A DNA stretch of 11,618 bases from Bacteroidales bacterium. Lineage in GTDB: Bacteria; Bacteroidota; Bacteroidia; Bacteroidales; VadinHA17. Position numbers and translations under genes: made by a program. A model generated the notes under the pieces. It was not told the DNA's origin. It made no database searches and worked only from the letters and a program-made list of their open reading frames with translations. Below, in pieces: positions 7,333 to 11,618 of the stretch (positions are counted from its first letter, which is position 1; every line of letters starts with the position of its first letter). The stretch covers positions 2,815,519-2,827,136 of the forward strand of contig CP070687.1 in assembly GCA_020353115.1 (NCBI GenBank). The letters are read 5' to 3'.

Positions 7333-8018
7333 ACATAAAAATTGATGGAATACGCGTCGATATCCCGGAGGGATTTACCTTGCTCGAAGCTGCAAAATTT
7401 CTTGGGATAGAGATACCTACACTTTGCTGGCATGAGGGATTGTCAGCCTGGGGAGGCTGCCGCCTCTGTGTCGTCGAAATAGGAGAGGGTGAAAGAAAAA
7501 AAATGGTAACATCCTGTACCTACCCCGTTGAAGAGGGCATTGTTGTACATACCGCTTCCGAAAAAGTGGTAAAATCCCGGAAAATGATCCTTGAGCTTCT
7601 GATTGCACAATGCCCGACATCAAGAACACTGCAGGATCTTGCATCGAAAATGGGCGTGATACAGGTCAGGTTTGATCCAAAATGGGAAAATTGTATCTAT
7701 TGCGGATTGTGTGTTCGTATTTGTAATGAACAGATGATGGCACGGGCCATCGGGTTTGTTAACAGGGGGAATAAGCTCGAAATTTCAACACCGTTTGATA
7801 AAAATTCGGAAGATTGCAGAAAGTGTGGCGGATGTATATATATATGCCCTGCCTGTACACTTCGGTGCCAGGGGATAAATCAGGATAATGTGCTGTGTAA
7901 TGCCTGTTATAACTCTCTCCAGCCCACGTGTATATCCAATGAAGACAATTATAACTGCTGGATGGGATTAAAAAATGAATGTGGAACATGTAGTAAAGAA
8001 GAATCAAAAAATATATAG
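7329..8018 (+). CDS. HoxU/NuoG-N-terminus-like ferredoxin subunit ([2Fe-2S] plus two [4Fe-4S]) with a Cys-rich tail
   Basis: The protein has 229 residues; its ATG overlaps the previous stop (ATGA), so the two are translationally coupled. Residues 1-80 are a plant-type [2Fe-2S] domain with ligands C33, C44, C47 and C63. Complex I NuoG and HydA then have a His/Cys [4Fe-4S] site; here that stretch reads AQCPTSRTLQDLASKMGV and lacks the ligand set. Two ferredoxin [4Fe-4S] motifs follow: C122-C125-C128-C132 and C163-C166-C169-C173P. The last 54 residues hold eight more cysteines (176, 180, 190, 193, 201, 210, 218, 221), a tail I do not recognise that may bind one or two more metal centres. There is no H-cluster or molybdopterin domain, so it is an electron wire, probably linking the NuoF-GltD protein to the FMN protein encoded next. 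The TAG stop is followed at once by TAA. Confidence 0.9.
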   Translation: MNIKIDGIRVDIPEGFTLLEAAKFLGIEIPTLCWHEGLSAWGGCRLCVVEIGEGERKKMVTSCTYPVEEGIVVHTASEKVVKSRKMILELLIAQCPTSRTLQDLASKMGVIQVRFDPKWENCIYCGLCVRICNEQMMARAIGFVNRGNKLEISTPFDKNSEDCRKCGGCIYICPACTLRCQGINQDNVLCNACYNSLQPTCISNEDNYNCWMGLKNECGTCSKEESKNI

Positions 8019-8050
8019 TAAACAAACCTTAAATAATCGGAGATTCAAAA

Positions 8051-9631
8051 ATGAAATACGGAAAAATTAATGCATCGGCGGCAACGCTGACAAAAAACAG
8101 AACGGAAGATTCTATTGTTCCAATGAGTGGAATGTGTGCAACATGCATTGACGGATGTATTGGAATGTGTGACATCGGGAAATCAGCCTACAGGGGCGCT
8201 GAAGTAATTTATCCGCAACCCTTTGGAATTATCTCTTCTGCATCTGAAAAGGAGTATCCAGTGGACTTGTCTCATTTTACCATCCTGGGTACGTGCAGGG
8301 GGGCTTACGGAATTGAAGCCGATTCCGATAAAGCGCTGTTTGAAAATGTAAATATCAAACAAACATTCGGGCATGATAATGGTATTAAAGTTAAAATGCC
8401 GGTTGTTATTCCTGGTCTCGGATCAACAAACATTGCAAGAAACAACTGGGATGGTCTTGCTGTTGGAGCTGCCATTTCAGGCATCTTGGTCACCGTTGGA
8501 GAAAATGTATGCGGAATGGATCCTGAATCCGTGATTAAAAACGGCAGGGTTGTTCACTCCCCCCAGCTGGAAGAAAGAGTCAGAACTTTTCAGAAATGGC
8601 AACAGGATGGTTACGGGGGAATTGTTTTACAGGCAAATGTGGAGGATACGAAACTAGGCGCACAGGAATATGCCATCGATAAATTGGGAATTAAAATCGT
8701 AGAACTCAAATGGGGACAGGGAGCCAAAGATATAGGCGGAGAGGTAAAAATCAAGGACCTGAAACGGGCCCAGATGTTAAAAGAAAGGGGGTACGTGGTG
8801 CTGCCGGATCCGAACGATTCCAATGTAATAGAAGCTTTTAACAAAAACGTATTTCACGAGTTTGAACGACATTCAAGATTGGGAATGGTTGATATTGAAA
8901 ACTTTATTAAACGTGTGGAGGAACTGAGAGCCGCCGGGGCAAAGTATGTTTTCCTGAAGACAGGTGCATACAGGCCAACTGATCTGGCACTGGCTGTGAG
9001 ATGTGCCTCGGAAGCAAAGATTGACCTGCTTACCGTTGATGCGGCAGGCGGAGGAACAGGAATGAGCCCCTGGAGGATGATGAATGAATGGGGAATACCG
9101 CCGATAGAACTTTGGTCACTATTTTATAGTTATCTGGATCAACTTTCAAATAAGGGAAAATATATACCAGCTGCTGCATTTGCAAGTGGAATCTCAATGG
9201 AGGACCAGATGTTCAAAGGTCTGGCACTTGGCGCTCCCTATTTTAAAATGGTCGGTATGGCCAGGGCACCCCTGGCAGCTGCTATGGTAGGCAAAAATCT
9301 GGGACTGGCAATTGAAGAAGGTGATATACCGGTGTATGTTTCACGGTTCGGGCGTACAAAAGATGAGATTTTTGAAACAGCACCTGAACTGAAGCAAGAA
9401 TACGGAGAGATGTTTAACGAAATTCCAACCGGTGCAATAGGACTCTATACCTATATGAAACGGCTCCACCAGGGATTGAGGCAAATTATGTGCGGATCAA
9501 GAAAATTTGCGCTGGAGTATATCAGCAGAAATGATATATCGGCTTTAACCCGGGAAGCAAGTGAAATAAGCGGAATTGCATATATAATGGATTGTGACAA
9601 GGAGAATGCTGAAAAAATACTGGACTACTGA
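8051..9631 (+). CDS. GltB2-type FMN-binding glutamate synthase domain protein
   Basis: The protein has 526 residues; CGGAG at 8038-8042 supports the ATG at 8051. It corresponds to the FMN (synthase) TIM-barrel of glutamate synthase: the end of the barrel is marked by TVDAAGGGTGMSP (residues 328-340) and MVGMARAPLAAAMVGK. The N-terminal glutaminase domain and the C-terminal GXGXG domain of full GltB are absent, and so is the CX5CHX3CP motif that holds the [3Fe-4S] cluster of GltB. Instead, an N-terminal motif C29-C32-C36-C40 (MCATCIDGCIGMCD) could hold an FeS cluster. This is the 'FMN-binding glutamate synthase family' of anaerobes and archaea, whose substrate is mostly unproven. Its partner FAD/NADP(H) module is fused to NuoF two genes upstream. 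Glutamate formation from 2-oxoglutarate with free ammonia or another amidotransferase is possible but unshown; it may be a different flavin oxidoreductase. Confidence 0.9.
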   Translation: MKYGKINASAATLTKNRTEDSIVPMSGMCATCIDGCIGMCDIGKSAYRGAEVIYPQPFGIISSASEKEYPVDLSHFTILGTCRGAYGIEADSDKALFENVNIKQTFGHDNGIKVKMPVVIPGLGSTNIARNNWDGLAVGAAISGILVTVGENVCGMDPESVIKNGRVVHSPQLEERVRTFQKWQQDGYGGIVLQANVEDTKLGAQEYAIDKLGIKIVELKWGQGAKDIGGEVKIKDLKRAQMLKERGYVVLPDPNDSNVIEAFNKNVFHEFERHSRLGMVDIENFIKRVEELRAAGAKYVFLKTGAYRPTDLALAVRCASEAKIDLLTVDAAGGGTGMSPWRMMNEWGIPPIELWSLFYSYLDQLSNKGKYIPAAAFASGISMEDQMFKGLALGAPYFKMVGMARAPLAAAMVGKNLGLAIEEGDIPVYVSRFGRTKDEIFETAPELKQEYGEMFNEIPTGAIGLYTYMKRLHQGLRQIMCGSRKFALEYISRNDISALTREASEISGIAYIMDCDKENAEKILDY

Positions 9632-9855
9632 TATAAATTACTAAATTAAAATTCCGAAAATTGTACTGTTGCACAAATCTCTAAACAGTTCTGCAGGAAG
9701 TACCTGGTGTAACTGAATTGCCATATGTAATTCGGCATTTCTAAAATCCTGATATAAAGCAATATGTAAACGGAAGCTCTGGTTTTCATAACTGATGGAA
9801 AAGGGGATTGTGAAAAGAATCGAAAATTCCTGAAAGGTTAAAAAAAAATAGTTCA

Positions 9856-10644
9856 ATGAACATTCATTCATCGGCAGAAGTTCATCCGGATGCCAGAATC
9901 GGGAATAATGTTGAAGTGGGGCCGTTTTCATTCATAGCTAAAAATGTGGTAATAGGGGATAATACCTGGATAGGTCCAAATGTGACGATTATGGATGGAT
10001 CGATAATAGGCAGCAACTGTCGCATTTTTCCCGGTACTGTAATTGCAGGCATACCACAGGATCCGAAATTTGCCGGGGAAATTACCACTGCTGAAATTGG
10101 CAATTATACAACACTACGTGAATACGTTACCGTAAATCGTGGATCCAGGGCGAAAGGTAAAACTACTATCGGTGATTATTGTCACCTGATGGCTTACGTC
10201 CATATCGCTCATGATTGCATTGTGGGAAATCATTGTGTAATTGCAAATTGTGTTAATATAGCCGGTGAAGTTGTTGTTTTTGACTGGGCTACCATAGGCG
10301 GCATGAGCGGGATTCACCAATTCAGCCGTGTGGGTGCTCATTCCATGATAAGTGGGTTAAGTAAAATGAACAAGGATGTACCTCCTTATGTCAAAGCCGG
10401 ACGCGATCCCATTTCCTATCTAAGACTTAATATCGTTGGACTTAAGAGACGTGGATTTGCTCCGGAAAAGATTAATGAAATACAGGATATATACCGGATC
10501 ATATTCCAGCAGGGTCGCAATACATCCAGGGCACTTGACTTTATTGAGAGAAATTTTCGTTCCACACCGGAAAGAGATGAAATACTTCGGTTCATACGAG
10601 ATTCAAAACGCGGAATTATAAAAGGGTACAAAACAAATAGATGA
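9856..10644 (+). CDS. lpxA: UDP-N-acetylglucosamine acyltransferase
   Basis: The protein has 262 residues, the normal length for LpxA, which transfers a 3-hydroxyacyl chain from acyl-ACP to UDP-GlcNAc in the first step of lipid A synthesis in the cytosol. The first ~190 residues are hexapeptide repeats of a left-handed beta-helix (IGNNVEVGPF, IGDNTWIGPN and so on). The catalytic His lies in HIAHDC (H119, equal to His125 of E. coli). GGMSGIHQFSRVGAH and KDVPPYVKAGRDP are family signatures, followed by the helical C-terminal domain ending in SKRGIIKGY. This form looks like Bacteroidota LpxA. The usual neighbours (lpxD, lpxC, fabZ, lpxB) are absent. A 224-base gap precedes it, in which I see no clear promoter or terminator; the leader is A-rich. 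It is probably transcribed on its own or as a distal gene, and may be a second copy. Confidence 0.95.
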   Translation: MNIHSSAEVHPDARIGNNVEVGPFSFIAKNVVIGDNTWIGPNVTIMDGSIIGSNCRIFPGTVIAGIPQDPKFAGEITTAEIGNYTTLREYVTVNRGSRAKGKTTIGDYCHLMAYVHIAHDCIVGNHCVIANCVNIAGEVVVFDWATIGGMSGIHQFSRVGAHSMISGLSKMNKDVPPYVKAGRDPISYLRLNIVGLKRRGFAPEKINEIQDIYRIIFQQGRNTSRALDFIERNFRSTPERDEILRFIRDSKRGIIKGYKTNR

Positions 10645-10747
10645 TGCAATCAAATTCGGTTTATTATCCTGTTTTATTCGAATGGTGCGGGAATTCTTAT
10701 GACAACCGGGAAATTCTGTTCTATTCGTGTACCTCCGTCTGAATATT

Positions 10748-11618
10748 TTACCCTTCCCGGGAGCGTCTTACATTGATTTTGTATTTTTTTAAAAGAGAAT
10801 GCAGATTTGTTCGCTGCATTCCAATTAGTTTTGCCGCCTTGCTGACATTTCCTCCGGCACGTTGCAGTGCATCCATAAGGAACTGTTCTTCCACCTGGTT
10901 CACCACTTCATTCTTTACATGTTGCTTATACTTTTTAAATTCTTCCCAACTCGTTGGAAAGTCATGTTCTGACGACTCTTTATGCTTTTCCTTAATTTCT
11001 TTTGGTAAATGTTTGGCTTCAATAATCTCGGCATCACAAAGTATGGCTACCCTTTCTATTACATTTTTTAATTCCCTTATGTTTCCCGGCCAATAATATC
11101 CTTCAAGAGCATCAATAACTTCAGGAGAGAAATATGCGGCCCGTACTTCACTTTGCTTCTTTGTGCTGTTTAAAAATAAAGTTGCCAATTTCATAATGTC
11201 CTCTTTTCGTTCACGTAATGGAGGGAGATGAATTGGTATGACATCGAGCCGGTAATAAAGATCTTTTCTGAAATCTCTGTCATCAACCATTTTTAGCAAA
11301 TCCTGGTTTGATGCGGAAATTAGCCTTATGTTAATATTTCGTTCAGCCGTATCCCCGACTCTTCTTAGCTTTCTTGTTTCGAGAACCCTTAGCAATTTGC
11401 TTTGAATTTCAAGGTTGATATTGGAAATTTCGTCTAAAAACAGGGTTCCGTTGTTTGCAATTTCGAACAGTCCCTGTTTTGTTGAAATGGCACCGGAATA
11501 GGATCCTTTCAGATGGCCGAAAAGTTCGCTTTCCAGTAAGGTTGGGGTCAATGAACCGCAATCACATGCGACAAATGGATGTTCTTTTCGCAGACTTGAC
11601 CTGTGGATTAACTGAGCT
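10748..11618 (-). CDS. Sigma-54-dependent activator, AAA+ and Fis-type helix-turn-helix, N-terminus outside the window
   Basis: Translation is open to the right edge, with 'HPFVACDCGSLTPTLLESELFGH' spread over the last 110 bases, so the input domain and Walker A motif lie outside. A TTG at 11551 sits inside the conserved core and is not a start. Visible motifs are the sigma-54 contact loop as GSYSGA (11489-11506; usual form GAFTGA), Walker B NGTLFLDE, the arginine-finger region FRKDLYYRLDV, WPGNIRELKN, a charged linker and a C-terminal helix-turn-helix (NVSKAAKLIGMQRTNLHSLL). The contact loop has Ser in place of the key Thr, a milder but notable change. The gene runs convergent to lpxA with about 100 bases between, in which I see no good hairpin. 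It is distinct from the activator at 1600-2637 in sequence. Its target is unknown; it might share control of the redox operon. Confidence 0.92.
   Translation of the reverse strand, partial: AQLIHRSSLRKEHPFVACDCGSLTPTLLESELFGHLKGSYSGAISTKQGLFEIANNGTLFLDEISNINLEIQSKLLRVLETRKLRRVGDTAERNINIRLISASNQDLLKMVDDRDFRKDLYYRLDVIPIHLPPLRERKEDIMKLATLFLNSTKKQSEVRAAYFSPEVIDALEGYYWPGNIRELKNVIERVAILCDAEIIEAKHLPKEIKEKHKESSEHDFPTSWEEFKKYKQHVKNEVVNQVEEQFLMDALQRAGGNVSKAAKLIGMQRTNLHSLLKKYKINVRRSREG

Noticed and set aside
9632..9855. Possible terminator or promoter in the gap between the GltB2 gene and lpxA
   Set aside because: I found only weak AT-rich inverted stretches, no GC stem with a T tract, and no sigma-54 element with correct spacing.
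9641..9931. 96-codon open frame on the minus strand across the gap before lpxA
   Set aside because: It overlaps the lpxA start in antisense, has no recognisable domain and no ribosome binding site; it could be a gene remnant but the evidence is too thin.
10645..10747. Possible bidirectional terminator and short direct repeats between the convergent genes
   Set aside because: Similar bits (TGTTTTATTCG / TGTTCTATTCG, CGGGAATTCT / CGGGAAATTCT) occur, but they are short and imperfect, and no stable hairpin is visible.

Overview
The window looks like a chromosome segment from an anaerobic Gram-negative bacterium, most likely an environmental Bacteroidota. The best clue is lpxA at 9856-10644, whose 'IPQD-KFAGE', 'EYVTVNRG' and C-terminal 'ERDEIL-FIR-SKRGIIKGY' stretches resemble, from memory, the Bacteroidota form more than the proteobacterial one. 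Low GC (roughly 40-45%) and A-rich leaders with weak ribosome binding sites fit. The two-component genes and sigma-54 activators would also fit Desulfobacterota, so the phylum is an inference.

Layout. (1) 3-2637, plus strand: the end of a GAF-type sensor histidine kinase, then a sigma-54 (NtrC-type) response regulator interrupted by an in-frame TAG at 1555-1557. (2) 2638-2915: a Rho-independent terminator, a perfect 25-bp palindrome and a -24/-12 (sigma-54) promoter candidate aimed at the next gene. (3) 2916-9631, plus strand: five closely spaced genes, namely a small protein with two four-cysteine motifs, a NuoE-like [2Fe-2S] subunit with a zinc-ribbon tail, a 1081-residue fusion of a NuoF-like FMN/NAD(H) subunit to a GltD/NfnB-like FAD/NADP(H) module, a HoxU/NuoG-N-terminus-like ferredoxin subunit, and a stand-alone FMN domain of glutamate synthase (GltB2 type) with an N-terminal four-cysteine motif. 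(4) 9856-10644, plus strand: lpxA, away from its usual partners. (5) 10748-11618, minus strand: the C-terminal two thirds of another sigma-54 activator, convergent with lpxA and running off the window.

How it may work together (inference). The five-gene unit has no predicted membrane segment and no hydrogenase, quinone or glutaminase site. It looks like a soluble multi-flavin, multi-FeS complex with an NAD(H)/FMN site, a probable NADP(H)/FAD site, many FeS centres and a third flavin site on the GltB2 protein. This recalls electron-bifurcating enzymes (HydABC, NfnAB, Stn), but the joining of a NuoF-GltD fusion to a GltB2 subunit is unusual and its substrate is unknown. The upstream kinase/regulator pair and the sigma-54 promoter suggest the complex is switched on by a signal. 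The in-frame stop in the regulator raises the question whether that control still works.
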